A stretch of DNA of 64,000 nucleotides from Plantactinospora sp040120695. GTDB lineage: Bacteria; Actinomycetota; Actinomycetes; Mycobacteriales; Micromonosporaceae. This document shows, piece by piece, positions 15,700 through 23,790 of this stretch. The notes below the pieces were generated by a model. The model had not been told where the DNA came from. It searched no databases and was given only the letters and a program-made list of their open reading frames with translations. Made by a program: the position numbers and the translations under genes. The first letter of the stretch is position 1. Each line of letters starts with the position of its first letter. The DNA lies in the NCBI RefSeq assembly GCF_040120695.1, contig NZ_JBEEAC010000026.1, positions 1 to 64,000 on the forward strand. Direction: 5' to 3'.

Positions 15700-16091
15700 C
15701 AGCCCTCCCTTCGTTTCCTCTCGAAGGCAAGCCAACCCTCATAAGCGACCTCGGCGATCGGGATCGCGTTCTCGTACCACCGCGTCCAGTCTCCCGCCTT
15801 GTTGCCCGCGACCAACAGCACCGCCTGCGACCAGGGATCAAAGGCGAACAGAACCCGAATGGCGACGTTCCGCCCAGACCTCGGCCGTAGCTCCTTGAGG
15901 TTGCTGATACTCGAACCCCGGAGAGTGTCGACCAGCGGACGCCCCAGGCCCGGACCGGTTTCGGCGAGCATGTCGATGGCCACGTTGACGGATCGGTACG
16001 CCGCCGGGTCGGACTGACGTAGGGCCCGTAGCCAGTTGCGGACCTCGCCTGTGGTCCTGACTGCCCAGCGGTGGGCCGGCCCGTTGGTCAC
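15699..16091 (-). CDS. RelE/HigB-like toxin (Gp49-related)
   Basis: The 130-residue basic protein has the actinobacterial HigB signature: TTGEVRNWLRALRQSDPAAYRSVNVAIDMLAETGPGLGRPLVDTL...LKELRPRSGRNVAIRVLFAFDPWSQAVLLVAGNKAGDW. Such toxins are ribosome-dependent mRNA endonucleases. The GTG at 16091 starts at VTNGPAH; a GTG at 16118 would add nine residues. A TATAGT -10-like hexamer sits just ahead of 16091, so translation may be leaderless. Confidence 0.88.
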   Translation of the reverse strand: MTNGPAHRWAVRTTGEVRNWLRALRQSDPAAYRSVNVAIDMLAETGPGLGRPLVDTLRGSSISNLKELRPRSGRNVAIRVLFAFDPWSQAVLLVAGNKAGDWTRWYENAIPIAEVAYEGWLAFERKRREG

Positions 16092-16099
16092 GGAACAAC

Positions 16100-16115
16100 T
16101 ATAGCTCAACCTATA
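16100..16115. promoter_or_regulatory. Operator-like dyad at the higBA promoter
   Basis: Inverted repeat TATAG-N6-CTATA on the plus strand lies 8 bp upstream of the toxin GTG and covers the likely -10 region. It is a candidate binding site for the HigA-like repressor. Confidence 0.5.
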
Positions 16116-16223
16116 CACAGCCGATCCCGGTTGTGGCCGAGCCAGCGAAACCCTTACCTGCCAGGCCGCACGTGGACGTGCGAACCGCGAGAGCGCAGGT
16201 CAAAACGAGATCACGTTATGAGG

Positions 16224-16296
16224 TGGGCCGCCGGGGACTCGAACCCCGAACCTAAGGATTAAAAGTCCTCAGCTCTGCCAATTGAGCTAGCGACCC
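16224..16296 (-). tRNA. tRNA-Lys (anticodon UUU)
   Basis: The minus strand folds as a 73-nt cloverleaf. The acceptor stem GGGTCGC pairs with GCGGCCC (one G-U), the D-arm is AGCTCAATTGGCAGAGC, the anticodon loop CTTTTAA has UUU, and the T-arm is GGTTCGAGTCC. CCA is not encoded. Confidence 0.95.
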
Positions 16297-16401
16297 GATG
16301 GGTGACCAGCGTACCGGAAGAGGTGATCGCCGATCTCGACGGCTACGGCCGTCTGGTCGACCCGGCCGGGCAACGCCGCGCGAGGTGCTTCCGCCGCCCG
16401 C

Positions 16402-17772
16402 TCAACCCGCCGGGAGCGCCGCCGGCCGGTACCGCCAGACCCGGAGCTCGTCGGGCTGCGCCAGGCAGGCGATCACCCCGGCGGTCGACCGACAGGCCGA
16501 GACGACGAAGGGCAGGTAGTCCAGCGGGCGGACCGCCGTACCCCCCGGGGGGAGCAGGCCCACCCAGGTCCGGGGACCAGCGGCCCGGCGGAGCAGCAGC
16601 AGCGGACCGTCCTCCGCGGGCGGCACCGCCTCGGTCCACCCGGCCAGGTCCACCACGGTACGCCCGGTGTGCGGGTCCACCACCCGGCGGAGCGCGGGCT
16701 GGCCATCGACCTCGACGAGGTGCGCGCCGTACGGTCTCAGCCGTAACGGCTCCGCCACCCGCCAGGCGGTCGAGCCGGTCGCGGGATCGATCACCTCGAC
16801 GTCGTTCGGGTTGTCCAGGCACACCATCGGCCCGCACTCACTGGCGTACGGGACGTCTCTGGGCAGCGGACGTGTCCACCGGAGCTGTCGGAGATCCGCC
16901 GAGTAGGCGGCGAGTTTCCGCTCGTGCCTGACCACCAGCGAGTCGCCGACCACCGTCGCGTACTCCGGTCGGCCGGCCGCCGGGTCGAGCCGCTGCCGGA
17001 CCACCCCGGTCCGCGGGTCGCGCAGTTCGAGTACGCCGTCGCGGTGCCCGGTCAGCAGCGCCGCGGGACGCTCGGCGGTGCGCGTCATCGCCAGGACGCC
17101 CGACACCAGCGCCGAGGTCCAGAGCTCCCGGCCGGTGTCGAGGTCGATCGTCCGGACGACCTCTCCGATCGGCGGCGCGTCGTACACGCCGGCGCCCGAA
17201 ACGTAGACCCGGCTGCCCGACGGCGGTGGATCGCCCGGGTCGACCCGCGAACCCTCCGGGAACACCTCCGTGACGGTCAGCGCCACCCGCTCGGCCGGCA
17301 GCACGGTCAGGTGGTTCGGCACCGACCAGCGCCGCTGACCGGTGTCGGCGTCCAGTGCGGTGGTGCGGAACCAACGGTGCTGGGATCCGCCCCACTCCTC
17401 CATCACCATCAGCAGGCCGCCCACGTGGTAGAGCCCCACCGGCTGGCGCTCGATCCGGTACGGGCTGGCCCAGAGCCGCCGCCCGTGGTCCAACTCGTAC
17501 GCGGTGACCCGACGTCCGCCACCGTGGTCGAGCGGTCCGGTCACGAACAACCGGTCCCCGGTCAGCGCGAAGGTCGGACGGGCCTCCAGCGGCCCCCGGT
17601 AGACCTCGGTCAGCTGCGCCGGTGCGGGCGGGGCCCCGCCACCCACGCCGAGCACCAGCGCCCCGGTCAGCACCAGGGCCGTGGTCCGCAGTCGCCGCCG
17701 AACGAGCCGGCGGGGTGGGTCGGGATCGACCGGCGGGTCGTACCGCTCCTCGCCGAGGTCGATCACGATCAC
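16402..17772 (-). CDS. Membrane-anchored PQQ-like beta-propeller protein
   Basis: The 456-residue protein has a short basic cytoplasmic head (about residues 1-35), one membrane helix (LRTTALVLTGALVLGVGGG) and an extracytoplasmic domain. That domain has repeated strands of the PQQ-enzyme/outer-membrane-BamB type (YELDHGRRLWASP, LDADTGQRRWSVP, IDLDTGRELWTSA, IDPATGSTAWRVA). No catalytic or PQQ-ligand set is clear, so a binding or scaffolding propeller is likelier than a dehydrogenase. GTG 17772 is preferred for the GGGAGG ahead of it; ATG 17790 is possible. It lies next to the tRNA and a PP2C phosphatase gene. Confidence 0.8.
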   Translation of the reverse strand: MIVIDLGEERYDPPVDPDPPRRLVRRRLRTTALVLTGALVLGVGGGAPPAPAQLTEVYRGPLEARPTFALTGDRLFVTGPLDHGGGRRVTAYELDHGRRLWASPYRIERQPVGLYHVGGLLMVMEEWGGSQHRWFRTTALDADTGQRRWSVPNHLTVLPAERVALTVTEVFPEGSRVDPGDPPPSGSRVYVSGAGVYDAPPIGEVVRTIDLDTGRELWTSALVSGVLAMTRTAERPAALLTGHRDGVLELRDPRTGVVRQRLDPAAGRPEYATVVGDSLVVRHERKLAAYSADLRQLRWTRPLPRDVPYASECGPMVCLDNPNDVEVIDPATGSTAWRVAEPLRLRPYGAHLVEVDGQPALRRVVDPHTGRTVVDLAGWTEAVPPAEDGPLLLLRRAAGPRTWVGLLPPGGTAVRPLDYLPFVVSACRSTAGVIACLAQPDELRVWRYRPAALPAG

Positions 17773-17890
17773 GCTGGCCCTCCCGCCCACCGGGTTGGTG
17801 CGCCGGCCATGTGATCCGAGCCATCGGCCGGGGCCGGTACGCCATCCATGATGCGGTACGCCGACCCGGATCCGCCGCGCCGGGGCGCCG

Positions 17891-18649
17891 TCAGGCCGGC
17901 TCGATGCCGGCGGTCGACGTCTCCGGGTCGACGGCCGGCACCACGTCCGCCAACACCAGCGTCACGTTGTCCGGGGCGCCCGCCTGGTGGGCGAGTTTGA
18001 CCAACTGTCGCGCGCACTCCTCCCGGTCGGGGAAGCCGACCAGCGTCGCCGCGATACTGTCGTCGTCCACCACGTCGGAGAGGCCGTCGCTGCAGAGCAG
18101 CAGCCGGTCGCCGGGCTGGGCGATCAGCGCGACCGTGGCCGGGGCGAGCGGGCCGCCCTGCAGTACGCGGGTGACCAGCGACCGCTGCGGATGCCGTCGA
18201 GCCTCCTCCGGAGTCAGCCCGCCCTGGTCGACGAGGGCCTGCACAAAGGTGTCGTCCCGGGTGAGCTGCGACAGGCTGCCGGACCGCAGCAGGTAGCCCC
18301 GGGAGTCGCCGACGTGCGCCACCGCGAGCCGGCGGCCGGCGAGCAGCATCGCGGTGACCGTGGTGCCCATCCCCTCGGTGGCCTGGTCCGCGTCGGTGAC
18401 CGCGCGGATCCGGGTGTTGGCCGCACCGATCGCGTCCAACAGGGCGGTCACCGGCTCCGCGCCGGGCGCCGACCGCTCCGCCGGGGCCAGACTGCTGATC
18501 GCGATCTCGCTGGCCACCTCGCCGGCCGGCGCGCCACCCATGCCGTCGGCGACGGCGATCAGCCGGTTGCCGGCGAACGCCACGTCCTCGTTGTTGGGGC
18601 GGACCAGTCCAGGGTCGCTGACGGCCAGGCTGCGCAGGACATAGGTCAT
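17891..18649 (-). CDS. PP2C-family protein serine/threonine phosphatase
   Basis: The 252-residue protein has the PPM/PP2C metal motifs VSDPGLVRPNNEDVAF, LIAVADGMGGAPAGEVAS, VAHVGDSRGYLLR, LLLCSDGLSDVVDD and GAPDNVTLVLADV. It resembles the soluble catalytic part of PstP but lacks a membrane helix. No Ser/Thr kinase gene is adjacent. It is divergent from the LuxR-type regulator, with an 18-bp palindrome in between. Confidence 0.93.
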   Translation of the reverse strand: MTYVLRSLAVSDPGLVRPNNEDVAFAGNRLIAVADGMGGAPAGEVASEIAISSLAPAERSAPGAEPVTALLDAIGAANTRIRAVTDADQATEGMGTTVTAMLLAGRRLAVAHVGDSRGYLLRSGSLSQLTRDDTFVQALVDQGGLTPEEARRHPQRSLVTRVLQGGPLAPATVALIAQPGDRLLLCSDGLSDVVDDDSIAATLVGFPDREECARQLVKLAHQAGAPDNVTLVLADVVPAVDPETSTAGIEPA

Positions 18650-18685
18650 ACCGTGCAGCTTGCCCCGAGATCCACGGCGAAGTCA

Positions 18686-18703
18686 CTACGCAGTACTGCG
18701 TAG
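18686..18703. promoter_or_regulatory. Perfect 18-bp palindrome between PP2C and LuxR-type genes
   Basis: CTACGCAG-TA-CTGCGTAG is fully symmetric and lies 10 bp before the regulator ATG at 18713. TAGGGT (18701-18706) at its edge could be a -10 box. It is a likely autoregulatory site for the adjacent LuxR-type protein, and could also act on the divergent phosphatase gene. Confidence 0.65.
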
Positions 18704-18712
18704 GGTTGACCC

Positions 18713-19732
18713 ATGATGCCGGTCTCCATGGTCGGGCGCGCCGGAGAGCTGGCCGAGTTCGCCGCAGCCTGGGCCAGGGTCGCCGGCGGGTGCCCCCGGA
18801 CCGGCTGCGTGGTGGTCACCGGCGCCGCCGGGGTGGGCAAGAGCCTGCTGATCAGCGCCGCGCTCGACGGACTCTCGCCCCGGCCGGTGACGATCCTCAG
18901 CGGTACCGCCCGGGTGCACACCCCGGCCCCGTACGACTGGCTCGCCGCCGTACTCAGCGGTCGGGACACCGCCGACCTGCCGCTGCCGCCCGACGCGCTG
19001 GCCTGGCTCGCCCAGCACCCGAACGCACCCCGGGAACGGTACGCCCCGGACGCGCTGCTGCGCCTGGCGGTACGCACCGTACGGGCCCTGGTCGGTGCCG
19101 GGCCGGCGGTCCTGGTGGTGGAGGACCTGCACGCACTCGACCCGGCCAGCCTCAACCTGGTCGGCGAGCTGGCCACCGCACCGGGTCTGCCGGCCCTGCT
19201 GCTGGTGGGCAGCCGGCCACCGGAGGAGGCGGTGTCACCCCGGCTGGTCGCGGCCACCCTGACCCGGCTCACCGGTGCCCCGGGCGCGGTCCGGCAGCAT
19301 CTCGGCCCGCTGGGCCGGCCGGACGTGGCCGCCGTGCTCCGTCAGGTCTATCCCGGACCGCCGGTGCCGTCGGCGGTGGCCGATGCGGTGTGGCGGCGTA
19401 CCGGCGGCAACCCTTACCGGTTGGTGGAGCTGCTGGTCGCGGGGCGCGGCCGGCGGCCCGAGGAGCTCGTGGCCGAGCCGGTGGACCTGCGGCTGCTCGT
19501 CGAGCCGCCGCCGGCGCCCACCGCCGAGCTGACCGGCCGGGAGATCGAGGTGCTGTCCTGTCTGGCCGCCGGGATGTCCAACAAGCAGGTGGCCCGGTCG
19601 CTCGGGATCTCGGTACGGACGGTCACCGTGCACGTGTCCAACCTGCTCCGCAAGACCGGCTCGGCGTCGCGTACCGAGGCGGCGCTCTGGGCGGTACGCC
19701 AGCAGCTCACCGATCCGGCCCGACACGGCTGA
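18713..19732 (+). CDS. ATPase-containing LuxR-family transcriptional regulator
   Basis: The 339-residue protein has an N-terminal AAA/STAND-like ATPase (MVGRAGELAEF, Walker A GAAGVGKSLL, Walker B VLVVEDLHALD). A C-terminal LuxR helix-turn-helix (about 270-330) follows: LTGREIEVLSCLAAGMSNKQVARSLGISVRTVTVHVSNLLRKTG. It is much shorter than LAL regulators (about 900 residues) and lacks their TPR sensor region. ATG 18713 or 18716 could start it; no clear ribosome-binding site is present. Its target is probably the palindrome upstream. Confidence 0.9.
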   Translation: MMPVSMVGRAGELAEFAAAWARVAGGCPRTGCVVVTGAAGVGKSLLISAALDGLSPRPVTILSGTARVHTPAPYDWLAAVLSGRDTADLPLPPDALAWLAQHPNAPRERYAPDALLRLAVRTVRALVGAGPAVLVVEDLHALDPASLNLVGELATAPGLPALLLVGSRPPEEAVSPRLVAATLTRLTGAPGAVRQHLGPLGRPDVAAVLRQVYPGPPVPSAVADAVWRRTGGNPYRLVELLVAGRGRRPEELVAEPVDLRLLVEPPPAPTAELTGREIEVLSCLAAGMSNKQVARSLGISVRTVTVHVSNLLRKTGSASRTEAALWAVRQQLTDPARHG

Positions 19733-20068
19733 GCCGGTCCCGCGTCCCCCGTTCGGGGCGATGTTCCTGGTGGGCGCCCCGGCGAGGTGTTCCCGCGCCT
19801 TGACGCGTACGCCATCATTGATGGATAGGCCCGAGATGCGAAGGGGGTGGCCGCGATGAAACGTGGCACCACTGTGGAGAGGCCGAGTACTGCGGCGATG
19901 ACCTGCGTCTTCCTTTGATTCGCGCCGGTCGCCGAGCCGGGCTACCGCAGCCGGTCGAATCCGTCTCTATCATCGAGACACGTATGGGAGCCGCCAGGTC
20001 TTCCCGACGGACAATGTGAGTGCCGCTCGACCTAGCCGGTGTTTTTCGCGGATGGTGGTGCACGATAG
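19733..20068. other. Intergenic stretch ahead of the SCO2524-like gene
   Basis: This is 336 bp without a convincing gene. The only regular feature I see is a small inverted repeat, GTCTC-N7-GAGAC, at 19963-19979. The promoter of the 20069 operon should lie here, but no clear -35/-10 pair stands out. Confidence 0.4.
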
Positions 20069-21901
20069 ATGAGGATCCAGCCCCGTCAGGAGCTACTGGA
20101 GATCTGGGCGGCCACCGTCCGGTCGAGCTGGCAGGACGGGAAGTGGCAGTGGGGCGGGCGGGACGGGCCGAATTCGATCAGTGACGCCGAGCAGTTGCTC
20201 TGCATCCTGCTCCCGGCCACCCAGGCGGACTTCTCACTGGACCGTCCGGACGAGACCGCCGAGGAAATGATCAGGGCGCTGCGCCCGCTCGGCACCGCCA
20301 CCCAGATTCCCCGGGTGCTGATCCAGGTGCTCACCGAGTATTACCAGCGCTACACCGACAAATCCGGGACGCCGGTCTTCTCCGGCCGGACATATTTCCA
20401 GACCGACGACGGCGAGCCGTCCGAGCAGCAGCTCGAACTCGACATCGTCGACTCGTTCGCCATGTCGATCACACTCTCCCTGGCCGCCATCGGTTTCGCC
20501 CGGGTCTTCCGCACCGCGGTACGCCGTGAGGAGATCATTCGGGAAGTCGACGAGCTGGAGAGCATGGCGAGCGTGCGGTTGACCGCCGCGATGGTCGGGC
20601 TGCTGCGCAGTTTCGCGGTGAACGTCTTCGACGTCGACTCCGAGGAGGGCCAGGCGCTGGTCCGTACCCTCAACCAGAGCAACCTGCCGCAGCGGCAGGT
20701 CGTCGCGCAGCTGCGCCGCCGGCTGCGGCAGACCATCGCCAGCTTCCGTGAGGTCATGATCGGTTCTGGCCAGGTGGCCGACCTGGACAGTCCGAACCGG
20801 CTCTTCGAGTGCGGCTGGTCCTGGGGCATCGTCGGGGAGGCGCCGGAGATCGAGACGACCGAGGCGGTCGGCCAGCAGCGGCCGGGCGTGGCGCCCGAGG
20901 AGCCGTACCTCTACTTCACGGTCATCGCGATCGACGCGATCGAGGAACTCTTCACCGAGCGGACCCGGATCCTCGGTCTGCTCAACGAGGAGCAGCAGCG
21001 GCTCTCCCGGGCGCTGCAACTGCGGTGGGACCTGACCCGGGGCTACTGGGCCACCGTCGCCACCTTCGGTGACGGCCACCGCTGGCCGCTGGAGGACATC
21101 CCCTGGCGGACCACCGACCGGGACGCCACCGACTACTACACCCTGCTGGTGACCTCACTGGCGGTCAAGGGCCTGGTGGTCGAGCGGGGCGCCGACACCG
21201 AACTCGGCCGGGTGGGTGCGGTGCTGGAGGAGCTGGCCAACCGGGCGCGGATCACCCGACGGCCGTTCGACCAGGACCAGGCGCTCACGCTGCACTCGCC
21301 CGGCGTACGGCTGACCCTGCAGAACAGCGACAAGCTGGGCGGGCCGACGTTGCGCTGGGCGGTGACCGAGTTCTCCGCCCTGCTGTTGCAGCGCACCGCG
21401 TACATCGCCGGGCTACTGAGCGACGCCGAGCAGCGGGCCAGGATGCTGGACCTGGCCGACCAGGTCTGGGACCATCTGGTGCTCCGCCGGCTCGAACGCG
21501 GCGCCGGCCGGAGCCTGTGGGACCAGCCGGCCCGGGTGTTCCGGCAGTTCGTCGACTACCACGACGCACCCTCGTGGTACTACACCGAGCGGGTGGTCCA
21601 GTCGCTGGTCACCACCGTACGCGTCCTGCGCCGTCCGCCGTTGCGCAGCGACCGGCTCACCATGCACGCGCTGGACCTGCTCAACGAGGCCGAGCACCTC
21701 TACGACATGGAGCTGCTGGACGGCGCGGCGGAGGCGGGCCCGAAGATGCAGCAGACGCTCCAGGTGGTGCGGGTCAATCTGCGGCGGGCCCGGGACATCG
21801 TGCACGAGCGGCCCGGCACGGCGGCCGCGCTGACCAGTTCGGTGCTGCGCCGGCTGGACGAGTTGAACGCGGCCCGCCGCGACGTCGCGGAGGCAGGCTG
21901 A
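20069..21901 (+). CDS. SCO2524-family-like protein of unknown function
   Basis: The 610-residue, largely helical, soluble protein has no signal peptide, membrane helix or enzymatic motif that I recognise. I liken it to the Streptomyces SCO2524 family because it is followed at once by SCO2523- and SCO2522-like genes. The assignment rests mainly on that gene order and on length. The ATG at 20069 lacks a good ribosome-binding site. The stop is separated by one base from the next start (TGAAATG), so it heads a three-gene operon. Confidence 0.7.
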   Translation: MRIQPRQELLEIWAATVRSSWQDGKWQWGGRDGPNSISDAEQLLCILLPATQADFSLDRPDETAEEMIRALRPLGTATQIPRVLIQVLTEYYQRYTDKSGTPVFSGRTYFQTDDGEPSEQQLELDIVDSFAMSITLSLAAIGFARVFRTAVRREEIIREVDELESMASVRLTAAMVGLLRSFAVNVFDVDSEEGQALVRTLNQSNLPQRQVVAQLRRRLRQTIASFREVMIGSGQVADLDSPNRLFECGWSWGIVGEAPEIETTEAVGQQRPGVAPEEPYLYFTVIAIDAIEELFTERTRILGLLNEEQQRLSRALQLRWDLTRGYWATVATFGDGHRWPLEDIPWRTTDRDATDYYTLLVTSLAVKGLVVERGADTELGRVGAVLEELANRARITRRPFDQDQALTLHSPGVRLTLQNSDKLGGPTLRWAVTEFSALLLQRTAYIAGLLSDAEQRARMLDLADQVWDHLVLRRLERGAGRSLWDQPARVFRQFVDYHDAPSWYYTERVVQSLVTTVRVLRRPPLRSDRLTMHALDLLNEAEHLYDMELLDGAAEAGPKMQQTLQVVRVNLRRARDIVHERPGTAAALTSSVLRRLDELNAARRDVAEAG

Positions 21902-21902
21902 A

Positions 21903-22820
21903 ATGTTGATCTTCGCGGCTTCCGACAAGGGCGGCACCGGGCGCTCGGTCACCAGCAGCAACATGCTCTACCGGAGCGCGCTGCAGGGCAGCGACGTCTG
22001 CTATCTGGACTTCGACTTCGGGTCGCCGACGGCTGGCGCGATCTTCCACATCGACTCCGCCGTGCACGGCACCACCCGGGGCGGTCTGCACGACTACCTG
22101 GACGGTGCCCTGGCCGAGCCGCAACGGATCGAGGTGTGGACCGAGTCCGACCGGCCCAGCCTGCGCAACCGGCCGCCCGGTGCCGGCCGGCTGGTGCTGC
22201 TGCCCGGCGACAGTGGCGGCGGGGAGTTCCCGGCCACCCGGGAGCGGATCGAACGCTGTGCCCGGCTCTTCCTGCGGCTGGAGGAGGAGTTCGACCTCAG
22301 CCTCGTCGACCTGAGCGCGGGCCGGTCGTACGCCACCCAGATGGTGCTGGCGGCCACCGCCATGCCGGCGCTGAAGTCGGTACGGTCGCGCTGGCTGGTC
22401 TTCCACCGCTGGACCCGGCAGCACGTCCTCGCCGCCTCGGGGCTGGTCTACGGCACCCGGGGCATCCTGGACGCCGGCACCCTCGCCGGGCACGACCACG
22501 AGGACCTGGTGAACCGACTGCGGTTCGTGCGTACCGCCGTGGTCGACCCCGACTCGCCGGAGCTGGAGGGGCTGCGGCCGGCACAGGTGGCCTGGCTCCG
22601 GGAGTGCAACCAGGACCTGCTGGAGCTGGCCAGCAACAACCGGGTGGGCCGGACGATGCTGCTCGGCTCCGTACCGCTCGACCCGGTGCTGCAATGGCGC
22701 GAGCAGCTCATCTCCGACAACGACGTGTACGCGCGCAAGATTGCGAACCTGGAGACCGTGGAGGCCTTCTCGGCGCTGGCAAAGCTCATCGTGGACGACA
22801 CGGCCTGGGAGATGCTGTGA
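21903..22820 (+). CDS. SCO2523-family variant P-loop protein (ParA/MinD-like)
   Basis: The 305-residue protein opens LIFAASDKGGTGRSVTSSN. This is a ParA/MinD deviant Walker A with the signature Lys (K9) kept but the P-loop Lys replaced by R14. YLDFDFGSPTAG (27-45 region) and DLSLVDLSAGRS (about residues 133-144) correspond to the switch and Walker B strands. Whether it still hydrolyses nucleotide is doubtful; binding alone is possible. GGAGG upstream and 1-3 bp spacing to both neighbours show tight co-translation. Confidence 0.82.
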   Translation: MLIFAASDKGGTGRSVTSSNMLYRSALQGSDVCYLDFDFGSPTAGAIFHIDSAVHGTTRGGLHDYLDGALAEPQRIEVWTESDRPSLRNRPPGAGRLVLLPGDSGGGEFPATRERIERCARLFLRLEEEFDLSLVDLSAGRSYATQMVLAATAMPALKSVRSRWLVFHRWTRQHVLAASGLVYGTRGILDAGTLAGHDHEDLVNRLRFVRTAVVDPDSPELEGLRPAQVAWLRECNQDLLELASNNRVGRTMLLGSVPLDPVLQWREQLISDNDVYARKIANLETVEAFSALAKLIVDDTAWEML

Positions 22821-23779
22821 TGAGACCGGATGTGACCTTCGAGGAGACGGCGGCCAGACGCAGCGTCGAGTCCGTTCCGCTCTCGCACCTCTCCATCGAG
22901 CTGGGACACCTCTACATCGAGGAGTTCGCCGGTGGGATCGACCAGCTCCGCCGGCACTTCGCCCGGGTCGCACCCTGGGCGGCGGCGGCCCGGCAGGCCT
23001 GCGCGGAGCGGTTGCCGAACGGCCGGCCCCGAATCAGCACCTGCTTCCTGATCGACGACTACTTCCAGCGGTTCAGCACCCCCCGGGTGGTGATGGAGCA
23101 GGTACGCGAGGCGGCGCGGGACAGCGGTCTGGTGATCGACTACTTCGCCCGGGAGGCCGGCTGCGCCCAGGCCGACGACATCCCGCTCGCCGAACTGGTG
23201 CTCACCCAACTCGTCTCCGATCCGGTCCCGGAGACCACCGGGGACCGCCCGCCCACCTCCGAGACCGGCTGGCTCTGCAACGGCAGGCGGTCGCCGGTCT
23301 CCGTTCCCGGCCAGGCGATGAGTGCCGGCCGGGCCTGGCAGCCGCCGATGCAGAACGCGGCGAACCGGCACTCCATCTTCATGGACGTCGAGCTGTGGGA
23401 TTACGAGGAGAACGGCGAGCGGCGTTGGTCCTGCCCGTTCCTGGCGGCCGTCTGGCAGCTCATGCGGCTGGGGCTGCTCCGGCACGAGGGGGAGGGCGTG
23501 ACCAACCCCTACCAGCTCGACGACTGGCCGGACGACTGGGACGAGATGCCGGCGGTGGTCAAGCTGAACCCGCACGCCCCGCCGTTCAGCGCGTACCGGA
23601 CCTTCTCGGTGCTCGGCTCGCGCTTCCTGCCGATCGAGCACGCCGTCCGGACGATCCTGAGCCAGGTCTCGATCAGCCCGGCGGTGCTCGACCAGATACA
23701 GACCCGCAGCCGCAACGAGCACATCGACCTGCCCAAGGACCTGGTCGAGCGGACCGAGTACGTCTTCGCCGGCGACTGA
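22820..23779 (+). CDS. SCO2522-family-like protein of unknown function
   Basis: The 319-residue protein starts at an ATG overlapping the previous stop (TGATG). It contains PLSHLSIELGHLYIEEF near the N-terminus, TCFLIDDYF and the Trp-rich DYEENGERRWSCPFLAAVWQLMRLGLLR. It is soluble with no known catalytic motif. I identify it as SCO2522-like from the N-terminal segment and context. It ends 11 bp from the convergent NACHT gene, leaving almost no room for a terminator. Confidence 0.75.
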   Translation: MRPDVTFEETAARRSVESVPLSHLSIELGHLYIEEFAGGIDQLRRHFARVAPWAAAARQACAERLPNGRPRISTCFLIDDYFQRFSTPRVVMEQVREAARDSGLVIDYFAREAGCAQADDIPLAELVLTQLVSDPVPETTGDRPPTSETGWLCNGRRSPVSVPGQAMSAGRAWQPPMQNAANRHSIFMDVELWDYEENGERRWSCPFLAAVWQLMRLGLLRHEGEGVTNPYQLDDWPDDWDEMPAVVKLNPHAPPFSAYRTFSVLGSRFLPIEHAVRTILSQVSISPAVLDQIQTRSRNEHIDLPKDLVERTEYVFAGD

Positions 23780-23790
23780 CCGCACACCGC

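Noticed and set aside
16224..16296. tRNA-Lys as an attachment site for an integrated element
   Set aside because: No second copy of the tRNA 3' end and no integrase gene were seen in the window.
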